From Bacillus sp. E(2018) (lineage in GTDB: Bacteria > Bacillota > Bacilli > Bacillales > Fictibacillaceae), in the NCBI RefSeq assembly GCF_005503015.1, contig NZ_SCOL01000006.1, forward strand, positions 100,884 through 164,883: DNA of 64,000 bases, written 5' to 3'. This document shows, one piece after another, positions 18,303-26,219 of this stretch. A program made the translations under genes and the position numbers. Under the pieces are notes generated by a model. The model was not told the DNA's origin, did no database searches, and was given only the letters and a program-made list of their open reading frames with translations. Within the stretch, counting starts at the first letter, position 1, and the number at the start of each line of letters is the position of its first letter.

Positions 18303-19251
18303 TTAGTAATTTTCAAAACGGAATGTGACTAGTTTAATACCATCTTTCGCTTGCTTAAATACAGCACTTATTTCGCCAGTTTGCCTCATTTCATTTCCTT
18401 CAATATCATAAAAAGCAAAATTATAGTACCTTCTATAATGTACATTTTCAGTTGTTCTAGTAAGATGTTCCGCTTCGATAGTAGTTACTTCTAATTTATT
18501 CAAATTTCCGTTTATTGGCTCGCTTGTATCTTGAATTAAATAATCGGAAAGTACATCAGGATGAAGTATTTGTTTTGCTTTTCGATTATATTCTTTAGGA
18601 TCTATTTCTAAATATTGCGCTTCATATAACATAATTAACTGCAGGTAAATTGAAAATTCAACCTCATCAGTCTCTTTAAGTCCAATTGGATTAACAATAC
18701 TATTTAAATCAGAATGAGTTCCATAATTTGCGATAGGCTGATTCTTTGTCATACTTTGATTGGCTGTATAAAATTTATTATTAACTTCTTTTTCATCCTC
18801 ATAAAAATATAGAAAAGTTAATAAATTCTTTTCATCAAATTCTCTAAACGACGCTAACACATGCTGTTTGTATTTTCTTGGTGAACCGTCTCCATCTATA
18901 AACATAAAGGTAACATCTATTAATAGTTTAGATTCTTCAGATTTAATTCTTGAATTCTCAAAAGTAATATCACGGACATCTGTCAACTGATGATATTCAA
19001 ATTCTTCTATATAATGAGGAATATACTCTTGTAGTCAGAAAAAGATTTCTTATCTTCTGAGTTGTATGCAAGTAGGTAGTTTTTAATTAAGTTTTCTATT
19101 TCATGAACTTCAGAAGGTACAGATTCTACTTTATCTTTTTCAGCACGCTCGTATTGTTTTTTTGTGGTTGAACCTTACTTACCACTTCTTTTTCACAACC
19201 AGTAAGAAATACAGCAAACATAATTGTTATAATAAAAAATAATTTGTTCAT
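18303..19251 (-). pseudogene. Lipoprotein gene broken by two frameshifts
   Basis: An ATG at 19251, with AAAGG upstream, starts a lipoprotein leader with lipobox LTGC (MNKLFFIITIMFAVF then LTGCEK). The frame ends shortly after an A7 run (CAAAAAAAC). The next frame continues QYERAEKDKVESVPSEV to SFSDYKS, then a second shift leads into YIPHYIEEFEYHQLTD and the long frame from 18986 to 18303. Read together these make one secreted lipoprotein of about 315 aa with an NTF2-like feel (QYLEIDPKEY, VTFRFENY). Two indels in one gene suggest decay or poor homopolymer calls. Function unknown. Confidence 0.7.
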
Positions 19252-19337
19252 TATTAAAATACCTTTCAAAGTGATTATTCTATGATGCTATTAACTAAGC
19301 CCTGCAAAGATGACTTCACAGAGCTTTAATATATTTA

Positions 19338-20048
19338 TTATTTTAGTAAATGTGGATTAAAGAAACCGACTTGATAACTTGGATATCTCTTTTCCCCAGA
19401 TGTTTTAATTTTAAGTTTTAGGCTATTTTTAATATTGAGTGAAATTTTTTCCGGCATGTCACCAGCTTCAAATGTTTGATTATAAATTACTTTATCATCA
19501 GCGAATATTTCCACTGTAATAACGTCTTCTGTGCTCTTATATCTATCTGTTAAACCAACAATAGTATTAAATGTAGAATATTGACCATTTAGGGGATATT
19601 CGATATAACACCAATCGTCTTGATCATATTGCTCGCCAGTATACATAGTTAGATAATTTTCATATTCATTTCCAATATTATCTTTAATTCTCACTTCTTG
19701 TTGATAACCATTTTCAAAAGTCGAATAGCCACCTTCTTGAAAATTCATATAGTTCACTTTATCTCCAAGATAATGTGCTGATGGATCCATCGTTTCCCCA
19801 ATATAAATGGTTTGTGTCTTCTGATCCCATTTAACTTCTTCACCTAAGTTCTCACTAATAAATCTTAACGGGACGTAAGTTGTACCTTCATAAGCAAAAG
19901 GTTTTTTATCAGGAGTTTTGGTTACATTATCAATTTTAATAGCTTTAATCGTGTAAAAAACTTCGATTAGATTTCCGCTAGCAGCATATGCACCTACTGA
20001 ACCAAATAATAACGATCCTAATATAAACCCACTAATAAGTTTCTTCAT
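19338..20048 (-). CDS. Secreted stalk-domain protein with NPCBM-like carbohydrate-binding domain
   Basis: Signal peptide (1-23), one stalk repeat (about 30-90; GTTYVPLRFISENLGEEVKWD), then a beta-sandwich domain (about 95-236) that matches the usual shape of NPCBM modules: FNTIVGLTDRYKS, VEIFADDKVIYNQTF, SLNIKNSLKLKI. Such modules bind glycans. The gene starts 24 bp after the zinc-binding membrane protein gene ends and is probably in the same transcript, and so under the c-di-GMP riboswitch upstream. A GGGGG site lies before the start. Confidence 0.8.
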   Translation of the reverse strand: MKKLISGFILGSLLFGSVGAYAASGNLIEVFYTIKAIKIDNVTKTPDKKPFAYEGTTYVPLRFISENLGEEVKWDQKTQTIYIGETMDPSAHYLGDKVNYMNFQEGGYSTFENGYQQEVRIKDNIGNEYENYLTMYTGEQYDQDDWCYIEYPLNGQYSTFNTIVGLTDRYKSTEDVITVEIFADDKVIYNQTFEAGDMPEKISLNIKNSLKLKIKTSGEKRYPSYQVGFFNPHLLK

Positions 20049-20072
20049 TGTAAATCCCCCTAGTCATATTAA

Positions 20073-20510
20073 CTATGCAGCATTAGTATATTGTTCTAAT
20101 TCCTTCGCCTCTTTTAAACCTTTTACGATTTTTCTTACTTGGAACGGCAGAACAAAAATTCCAATAAACATGGATAATGCAAATTTGATAATGAAATAAA
20201 TAACCCAGCCTAAAAACGGCATTACTAAAAATATGGATGGAGTAATTTTGTTTAAAGCACTCCAACCCCAAGGTACGCCAGCCATGCCAATTGCAAATAC
20301 AAAGTCTCCTTGCATAAGTCCAAATACAAATAGAACAGTCATAAGAATTCCATTTCGAATTAATAAATTTCTATTGGCTGTAATCTGATTTAAAATGCAC
20401 GAGTCACAAGATGGATATGTAAACTTCTCACTGCAATTAGGACATAAAGCTTTACCACATGTTGTACATGTAGACACTGCGTCCATTTCATAATGTTTAT
20501 AACACTTCAT
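20073..20510 (-). CDS. Membrane protein with N-terminal B-box-type zinc finger
   Basis: The first 42 residues hold eight regularly spaced Cys/His ligands (CYKHYEMDAVSTCTTC, LCPNC, CDSC), the pattern of a bacterial B-box-type zinc finger. The rest has two or three transmembrane segments (about 50-125) and a short basic tail. Proteins of this kind are common in firmicutes without a known role. The start follows AGGGGAG. It is the first gene behind a c-di-GMP-I riboswitch, so its expression, and that of the following stalk/NPCBM gene, is likely controlled by c-di-GMP. Confidence 0.8.
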   Translation of the reverse strand: MKCYKHYEMDAVSTCTTCGKALCPNCSEKFTYPSCDSCILNQITANRNLLIRNGILMTVLFVFGLMQGDFVFAIGMAGVPWGWSALNKITPSIFLVMPFLGWVIYFIIKFALSMFIGIFVLPFQVRKIVKGLKEAKELEQYTNAA

Positions 20511-20573
20511 TACTTAACTCCCCTTTAAATCTCTAGTAACCTTTCAATAAAAGTGTAAATAAATCACCTCCAT

Positions 20574-20602
20574 AAAAAAATGCCATGGCAAATAGCCACA
20601 GC
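20574..20602 (-). terminator. Riboswitch expression-platform terminator
   Basis: Minus strand: GCTGTGGC, loop TATTT, GCCATGGC, then ATTTTTTT. The 5' arm can instead pair (CTGTGGC with GCCATAG at 20609-20615), which would be an antiterminator that competes with the aptamer's closing stem. Confidence 0.85.
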
Positions 20603-20608
20603 AAAAAT

Positions 20609-20688
20609 CTATGGCAACCTGACAATCATAGCGTAAACGCCTTAGACTCATGGCTTTGCGTCCTTCCCTTTCAGAAAGTTTGCCTTTT
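20609..20688 (-). ncRNA. Cyclic di-GMP-I (GEMM) riboswitch
   Basis: The minus strand contains the class I aptamer consensus in order: GGCAAAC, a GAAA tetraloop hairpin (TTTCTGAAAGGGAA), GGACGCAAAGCCA, a CTAA tetraloop-receptor segment and the closing GGTTGCC. The closing stem GGCAA/TTGCC overlaps the antiterminator strand GCCATAG. Ligand binding should thus favour the terminator at 20574-20602, meaning an OFF switch (inferred). The controlled genes are the B-box membrane protein and probably the stalk/NPCBM protein. Confidence 0.92.
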
Positions 20689-20689
20689 T

Positions 20690-20888
20690 CATAAAATATT
20701 CTTTTAGAGGTAAATATTACTAATAAATTTAGTATAAATGAACTAAATACAATAGTAAAGTAGTCTCACTAAAAATTTTTCATAATTCTAATTTACTAGT
20801 TAAACTTTTTTCCTTCCTTTTACAAACATTTAAATCTATTATCCAGAATCCGATATAACCTCTAGATTTTATAGAGGAGTAGATAAAA
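20690..20888. other. AT-rich intergenic stretch
   Basis: Contains the promoter region expected for the riboswitch transcript and the left edge of the IS21 remnant. No gene or clear inverted repeat was recognised. Confidence 0.4.
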
Positions 20889-21269
20889 ATGGTTTTATCC
20901 CAAAAACATATTTTACTTATTGATAATATGAAAATTGCTGTAAAGCACCGGTCTTATAGAAACACTCAAGTAGAACTCACAATTTTATTTAAACAGTTAT
21001 CACACCATTATGGCCTAGAAGTTCGAACCTGTACTCCTTATAGACCAAATCAAAAAGGGACAGTCGAAAATGCTGTATCTACACTCAAACGGGAACTACA
21101 TGGTTTAAATCAAAACTATCATTCTATTAAAGAATTACAACGTTCTGTACACGTCGTATTCGATCGATTAAATAGAAAAATGCATCCTAGTAAAAAGAAT
21201 ATATGCACCAATCTGATGAAGAATGAAAAAGCATTTGCAGGGCCTGTAACCTCTAGACATTTTATTTAG
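20889..21269 (+). mobile_element. istA: IS21-family transposase IstA remnant
   Basis: A 126-codon frame that matches the central part of IS21 IstA: LIDNMKIAVKHRS (part of the DDE core), HHYGLEVRTCTPYRPNQKG and TVENAVSTLKRE. The N-terminal HTH, the first catalytic Asp region and the long C-terminus are absent, as is the partner ATPase IstB. No terminal inverted repeats were seen. It is a decayed fragment marking past transposition at the left edge of a region with other acquired genes. Confidence 0.8.
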
Positions 21270-21364
21270 ACGGTTTTCTATTTAGAAGCCTTACTACAAG
21301 TGAATTAGTTGTTTCCTTTAGGGGCACAAATTTTTCTCTTTTAAACAAACAGTTTTGGAGGGAT

Positions 21365-22036
21365 ATGGCTGAGAATTTAAATCCACTCTTTTTGTCAAAT
21401 GAAAGTAAAGAGACACAGTTCTATCACGCTTGTAATTTTATTATGGCTATATTAAATTCAGTTTTCAAAAATTTCACTATTTACGGTGTCCCTTTTGAGG
21501 CATTCAAGCCTTTAAAAAAACCCTTTACTTTGTTTGATTTCTCATTAACAGGTCATTCTAAAGGTGGGGGACTAGTCCAAAAGTTAATTTACTATTTTAG
21601 CACCGTGCTCAATTTACACTTTTCAAATGACAGTACAACCTTTTGTGCACCTCAACTTTTAGTTACCAGTATAAACACAAAAAAAGGAGATTTCATACCA
21701 TTCAATCAATTCAAAGAAGGGATTATCACACTGCCTCTTACTTCCTATCCTTTACGAAATTATGAAATTTACAATGACAGGGTAATAAGAGGACTTTCTT
21801 CTTTATATAGGGTGTATGTAAAGTACCTTCTTATTCGTAAAGCTATTTCAGCAAAACAGAAGTCGAAGTTACCTTCTATCATACAAACAAGGGTTGTTAC
21901 CGATTATATTGGAGAAAATATCGTGGTCCACAGCAAAGTAAAATCATTTAAGAGACACGGTATTATAAATATGTTCACTAATCATTTTGATAGTAATGGG
22001 AATTACATCTCTTTTGAAGAGAGCATAGGAGATTAA
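21365..22036 (+). CDS. Lipase-like protein with GHSKGGG nucleophile-elbow motif
   Basis: A 223-aa protein carrying FSLTGHSKGGGLVQKL (about 61-76), the nucleophile elbow typical of DUF2974 and class-3-lipase-like alpha/beta hydrolases. The usual N-terminal strands before it are short, so it may be a truncated or C-terminal piece of a longer protein, but a GGAGGG site precedes the ATG and a terminator follows. It lies directly behind an IS21 remnant in AT-rich DNA. No signal peptide is visible. A toxin-like or phage-related lipase is possible; not proven. Confidence 0.6.
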   Translation: MAENLNPLFLSNESKETQFYHACNFIMAILNSVFKNFTIYGVPFEAFKPLKKPFTLFDFSLTGHSKGGGLVQKLIYYFSTVLNLHFSNDSTTFCAPQLLVTSINTKKGDFIPFNQFKEGIITLPLTSYPLRNYEIYNDRVIRGLSSLYRVYVKYLLIRKAISAKQKSKLPSIIQTRVVTDYIGENIVVHSKVKSFKRHGIINMFTNHFDSNGNYISFEESIGD

Positions 22037-22042
22037 TTCAAA

Positions 22043-22070
22043 AAAACACCCTCTTTACTTGGTGTTTTTA
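22043..22070. terminator. Intrinsic terminator
   Basis: AAAAACACC paired with GGTGTTTTT, between two convergent genes. Confidence 0.85.
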
Positions 22071-22079
22071 GGTTGAAGG

Positions 22080-22223
22080 TTATTTGTTTTCTGATGATTT
22101 ATCAATTGATTTTTCAAACGCTACTCTAGCTTCTTTGCTCAAAGCAAGGTAACGAATAAAATCTAGTTGTTCTTCTGGTGGTTCATTAATGAACTCCATT
22201 GTCCAATCCTCGTCTTTTTTCAT
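22080..22223 (-). CDS. Small hypothetical protein, 47 aa
   Basis: A short frame starting MKKDEDWTMEFINEPPEEQ and ending in a Lys/Ser-rich tail. It has a strong AGGAGGG site 7 nt before the ATG and a shared terminator downstream. Acidic and helical, with no signal peptide. No family recognised. Confidence 0.6.
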   Translation of the reverse strand: MKKDEDWTMEFINEPPEEQLDFIRYLALSKEARVAFEKSIDKSSENK

Positions 22224-22300
22224 TAAAGTTCCCTCCTAGTTCCGAGTATCTATTACAGTATGGGGAATTCACAGAAAAAAGATTCAAGAATGTTAACTGT

Positions 22301-22336
22301 AAATAAAGAAGTCTAGTATACTAGACTTCTTTATTT
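22301..22336. terminator. Perfect 36-bp palindrome, probable bidirectional terminator
   Basis: AAATAAAGAAGTCTAGTA is followed by its exact reverse complement with no loop. It lies just after the 75-codon minus-strand frame and gives T-rich tails on both strands. Confidence 0.75.
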
Positions 22337-22355
22337 TGGGTTAATACTTGTAACT

Positions 22356-22583
22356 CTAGTTAATAAAAAGGTACTGCTGACCCTTGGGTTTAACCGTTCG
22401 TAAAGCCCCGAGGAACCGCATGGTTTCAGGGGTTATCTCAAATCTATCACTCCCTATTGTAACTGTAGTTTCACTCCAGTTAACATCCTCTTCTTGGAGC
22501 AAAAGAATATCTTCATAGTCAACTTCATGTAACTCCGAGCTAATCATAAACAAACTCACAAATCGAAACAGGTTGTACTTCAT
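22356..22583 (-). CDS. Hypothetical protein, possibly a recombinase fragment
   Basis: 75 codons: a hydrophobic start followed by ELHEVDYEDILLLQEEDVNW and a beta segment TTVTIGSDRFEITPE. The pattern resembles the start of a tyrosine recombinase catalytic domain (ISELLALRWEDID-like), but the arginine and all later motifs are missing. A remnant of an integrase is one reading; an unrelated small protein is the other. It lies next to a complete recombinase gene. Confidence 0.4.
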   Translation of the reverse strand: MKYNLFRFVSLFMISSELHEVDYEDILLLQEEDVNWSETTVTIGSDRFEITPETMRFLGALRTVKPKGQQYLFIN

Positions 22584-22904
22584 ATCCTTTACTTCCCTTT
22601 CTTATCAAGATTTTTGATTATTTTCTCCCTTTCTACAAGGAATTATGAGGTGCTCTTTCTAAGTATTTTGGAAATTTAAAAAATGAATTAAATGAAGAAA
22701 AAAAATTATCAAAAAAAGTTTTATTCAAAAAAGTATTGTTCATGAATAATCAAAAACATTTTTGAGAATAATAGAGTTGTAAAGTTTTTGAGTAAATTAC
22801 TAGAAAGAAAATAGTCAAAAAAATCCTTATTTTTCTTCTGCATAAAACTCTGATTTAAAACGAATAATAAAACTAAACACCTCACAAAAAAACTAGGCTA
22901 ATGC
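22584..22904. other. AT-rich intergenic stretch
   Basis: Very AT-rich (long A and T runs, AAAAAAGT repeats around 22690-22760). It holds the 3' terminator of the recombinase gene. No gene visible. Confidence 0.4.
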
Positions 22905-22916
22905 CTAGCCTAGTTT
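22890..22916 (-). terminator. Intrinsic terminator overlapping the recombinase stop codon
   Basis: Minus strand AAACTAGGCTA, loop GGCAT, TAGCCTAGTTT then TTTT. The stem contains the TAG stop. Confidence 0.85.
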
Positions 22917-23792
22917 AAAAGTATTGATTGGTTCTCGAAGGTCTTCAACATGGAGGTGTTGATACCTTTTAGTTGACCTTAAATCTGTATGCCCCAACAG
23001 CTCAGCTACATGTACCTGGGGAACGTTCGCAATTGTTAATTGTGTTGCAAAACCATGCCGTAATACGTGAGGTGTTACTCTCTTTTTAATATCCGCTTTT
23101 TTTGCTGCCTTTTTCAACCGTAAACGAATATTCTGTACACCAATCGCCATATCCATGCTCTTTGGAGAGTGGAAAAGATATTCTGATTCTGGAGCCGGAT
23201 GACTTTGAAGATATACCTCTAGGATAGGAACTAAGTCCTCATGAATAGGAATCTTCAAATCCCTACCACCCTTTATTTTCGCAAAATACATCTGCTTCTT
23301 TTCCAAATCAACATCTTTTTTACTCAAACGGCTTACTGCAGTAACACGGCTTCCCGTATAAATGAGTACAGCAAAGACCGTGAAGTAGTATAAGCCCTGT
23401 TTCTTTGCTTCATTCAGCAACTGCAGCAGTTCAAGAGACGTCAATAGCTCCGGAACCGGCGTAAAAACAACTGGATGCTTTATTCGAGCTGCAATGTTGT
23501 CTCTAAATTTCATTTCATCGAAGAGAAATCTGTAAAAAGACTTCAACGTGGACAAATGGCGAGCAATCGTGTTCATTTTAAAGCCTTTCTCTTTAACAAA
23601 ATCGAAATAGTCATACAGGTCTTCGATTGTTAGTTGCTCTAAGGAGACATCTCCGTCATAGGCATCATAAATAAAGGCGTTGAATTTCTTCAAATCAGCA
23701 GAATATCCTTTGATTGTTTCTTCTGATTTAAAATTCCGCTCTAAATGCCTAATAAACTTCCTTGTATAGTAATGCAAATCAAATCGTTCCAA
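22905..23792 (-). CDS. Tyrosine recombinase (XerC/XerD-like integrase)
   Basis: Site-specific recombinase of the phage-integrase family. N-terminal SAM-like core-binding domain (about 8-95) and catalytic domain (about 110-290) with the conserved residues visible: TGSR (Arg), HVLRHGFAT (His-x-x-Arg), LGHTD (His) and RYQHL (Tyr nucleophile). Start TTG at 23792 is preferred because AAGGAG sits 8 nt upstream; the in-frame GTG at 23801 overlaps that site. It begins 12 bp after the HTH gene and is likely translationally coupled. Probably mobilises or resolves the local element rather than chromosome dimers. Confidence 0.88.
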   Translation of the reverse strand: MERFDLHYYTRKFIRHLERNFKSEETIKGYSADLKKFNAFIYDAYDGDVSLEQLTIEDLYDYFDFVKEKGFKMNTIARHLSTLKSFYRFLFDEMKFRDNIAARIKHPVVFTPVPELLTSLELLQLLNEAKKQGLYYFTVFAVLIYTGSRVTAVSRLSKKDVDLEKKQMYFAKIKGGRDLKIPIHEDLVPILEVYLQSHPAPESEYLFHSPKSMDMAIGVQNIRLRLKKAAKKADIKKRVTPHVLRHGFATQLTIANVPQVHVAELLGHTDLRSTKRYQHLHVEDLREPINTFKLG

Positions 23793-23804
23793 ATAGTTCA
23801 CTCC

Positions 23805-24731
23805 TTAATTCGTTTTTAAATAACCCTCAAGAGAGGTCATCTCGAAGGAAAGATTCTGCATAGACAGTCCATCCCTATTGACAAGTGAACGGACATGCTG
23901 AATTAGTATCCTTGGGCTGAACACCCGAATATTACACACAGCTATATTACGATATAATGTACCAATGTCTCCATGCGTAATTTCTCTTCCTACATACCCC
24001 TGTATTGAAGAAACATAATCTTCAATATAATGCTTGTCTTGAGTACGTGTAGAAATGGTTAGAACATCATCATCTGCATGTAACGCAAAGATGAAGGACG
24101 CACTGCTGAGTTCCAAGATGCCGCAAATGTCTTCGTGTACCTTTTGTTCATTTTGGTTGTAACCCGGAAGCTTACTTTGCGTTTTCCAAGTTTCAAAAAT
24201 GTTTTGGATAATGGTACTGAACTCTTTGTGTGTAAACCTTTTTGAGTTCTTACCTACAAATCCATTAGTAAGTTCTAACATTTGAGGCACTAGTTTCTCT
24301 AGGATGTCATCCGAGAGTGGGGACAATGCTTCCCACAGTGGATAAAGAAGAGGATTTTCAACTGAAGGCTGAGCACTTGCTGTCTTTGCTTCTTGTTTCA
24401 AGCCAATTTCCGGCTCCTCTAGCGCTAGCTCCGCTGCAAACTCTGTCTCAAGACTATTTTGCTCTTGAAGTTTTTCTTTGTTTTTAGCTTCTTCTCTCTG
24501 TTCAATAGCCTTTGCTCGAATCTTAAGGACTTCTAATAAATCCAATCCATAGGATTTACAAAGTTTAAGCAAGACACCCTCTCGTGGTATTTTTCCACCT
24601 GCCTGTTTCATTTGTGAAACATAAGCAGGTGCAACTTCTAATTTTTCCGCTAACTCACTAGCATTTACATTAAAAGTTGTTTCAACCCACTTAAAGAGTT
24701 CAGCAGTGTTTTGGATGCTGCCCAAATTCAT
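23805..24731 (-). CDS. HTH-containing protein paired with the recombinase
   Basis: 308 aa. Residues about 20-65 form an XRE-like helix-turn-helix (ASELAEKLEVAPAYVSQMK), then a charged, helix-forming linker (about 75-110, Glu/Lys/Gln-rich) and a C-terminal domain (about 130-300) without recognised motifs. Good AGGAGG site. It precedes the recombinase in one operon, which suggests it is a partner that regulates or directs recombination. The C-terminal domain was not identified. Confidence 0.7.
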   Translation of the reverse strand: MNLGSIQNTAELFKWVETTFNVNASELAEKLEVAPAYVSQMKQAGGKIPREGVLLKLCKSYGLDLLEVLKIRAKAIEQREEAKNKEKLQEQNSLETEFAAELALEEPEIGLKQEAKTASAQPSVENPLLYPLWEALSPLSDDILEKLVPQMLELTNGFVGKNSKRFTHKEFSTIIQNIFETWKTQSKLPGYNQNEQKVHEDICGILELSSASFIFALHADDDVLTISTRTQDKHYIEDYVSSIQGYVGREITHGDIGTLYRNIAVCNIRVFSPRILIQHVRSLVNRDGLSMQNLSFEMTSLEGYLKTN

Positions 24732-24749
24732 TTTTCTTGCCTCCTATTT

Positions 24750-24947
24750 TTAGATTTTTTCTTTTGCGGTGTATTTTTCTTTATAGTATCTAGCAAAATT
24801 CGAGTTCAAATATTCTTTTAATACTCGTTTCTCAAGTTGACGTATGCTAAAAAAAGAATACTGGGTCTCTTTATTAACCGGAACCGATTCAACCGCTTTG
24901 TTCTCTATTTGGTTTACCTCCTTTCTAGAACACATTCTTAACGGCAA
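24750..24947 (-). CDS. Small hypothetical protein upstream of the HTH/recombinase pair
   Basis: 65 codons at most, basic, with no recognised motif. The start is unclear: TTG at 24947 and ATG at 24935 lack a good site, while a strong AAAGGAGG lies further inside the frame, followed 8 nt later by ATA, not by a standard start codon. It lies 18 bp before the HTH gene in the same direction, so is probably the first gene of that operon. Confidence 0.45.
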   Translation of the reverse strand: MPLRMCSRKEVNQIENKAVESVPVNKETQYSFFSIRQLEKRVLKEYLNSNFARYYKEKYTAKEKI

Positions 24948-25119
24948 ATTGAGATTATATACCTATGACTCTAGTAATTTTTTTCTTAAATGATAGTTTT
25001 GAATGTCTAAATTTACAGTTGTTAAAGACTTATCTTCTTGATACATCTGGTTTTTAAAGTATTCAACAGCTTTTGAATTTTTTTGTTGCAGCTTACATTA
25101 ATTTCATACACCACACAAA

Positions 25120-25145
25120 AAGCCTTGCAGATATCTGCAAGGCTT
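25120..25145. terminator. Intrinsic terminator
   Basis: Perfect palindrome AAGCCTTGCAGAT/ATCTGCAAGGCTT, followed on the minus strand by TTTGTGTG. Ends the DUF4917 region. Confidence 0.85.
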
Positions 25146-25162
25146 GAATCCTTAGTATATTC

Positions 25163-26191
25163 TTATTTATCTATAAGCAATAACCATTGTAACTCCGATA
25201 GAGAGTGAAAAAAATGGGTTGAATCAAAATACTCTACTTCTATCCCTGTACCTAAGAATAACCCATTAATTTCATGCATAATTTTGTCTGCATTATCTAT
25301 GTCATAAATTCCAAAAGCTATATGAGTTACATCAGATACTTTAATTGCATCAATAAGATGTTGGTCACATTCTCTATCTAAAGATTGTCCATAGATAGTT
25401 AATCCACCCGAAACTTTTTTCAATGCACTATAACAATGCATAAGGTATTTGTTATTTTCAATTTTTGCTAATTTCTGTGCAGACGTTCCTTCAGAAACAT
25501 AAAGCGGAAAGTTACCAGTATCATATGTATGAGTAATAATATCTAATAATCGTTTATCTCTATATCCACCTCTAGTAATCTTTACAATTTCCCCCTGTGC
25601 TTCATAGAAGTGTAACCCACCGTGTAAATAATATAGCTTCAATGGATTTTCTTTTTGATTAACACCTGCACCTTTTCCAAACATGATTAATTTACTCTTG
25701 CTGTCCATACCAAATCCATCAGTAACTCTTTTTCCTTTTCCAAATGTTTTTAAGAGAGCCCAATATGGAAGTAAATCATAATTTGATGTAAATATATTCT
25801 CCTTGAAAGAAGCAAAAGCTAATTCAAGCTCATTAGCTTTTCTAAGGTCTAGTTCTTCATACTGGGGATGTACCCTTCTTACAGCTTCGATAAGTGATTC
25901 TTTAATTCTTTCATAACTATCTTTAATGTCTTCTTCTCGAATCTAAAAAACTTCATTTGTATTTAATGTTGTTTGTAATGCTCTTAAAACTGTTTCAAAG
26001 TTCTGAGTACCTAACAAACTAAACATTCTTTCATCTTCTGCTGTGAAGTCGCCTTTGCACTCATCGAATAGGTTATTATAACGAAACTCTATATTAAAAT
26101 GAATGGAGAATCCATTTCCAAATAATAAATTATCTAAGTAAACATTGTTTTTATCTACCAAATCTTCATAACTTAGTATTGATGTAACCAT
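25163..26191 (-). pseudogene. DUF4917 (SIR2-like) protein interrupted by one in-frame TAG
   Basis: The frame from 26191 reads LLFGNGFSIHFN (nucleotide-binding-like start of DUF4917/SIR2-like proteins) and stops at a TAG at 25943-25945. The same frame stays open beyond the TAG for 78 codons (IREEDIKDSYERIKESL, then IFTSNYDLLPYW, the SIR2-like TSNYD motif) and runs into the frame from 25708 to 25163 (YYLHGGLHFYE, HIAFGIYD). Read through, it is a 342-residue DUF4917 protein of normal shape. So a single nonsense mutation, sequence error or rare readthrough explains it. It lies next to a membrane protein gene. Confidence 0.82.
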
Positions 26192-26219
26192 AATTTTAAC
26201 CCCTCAATCTACTATCCAA

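Noticed and set aside
22356..22583. Complete second integrase
   Set aside because: Only one short segment resembles a recombinase and no catalytic residue can be placed.
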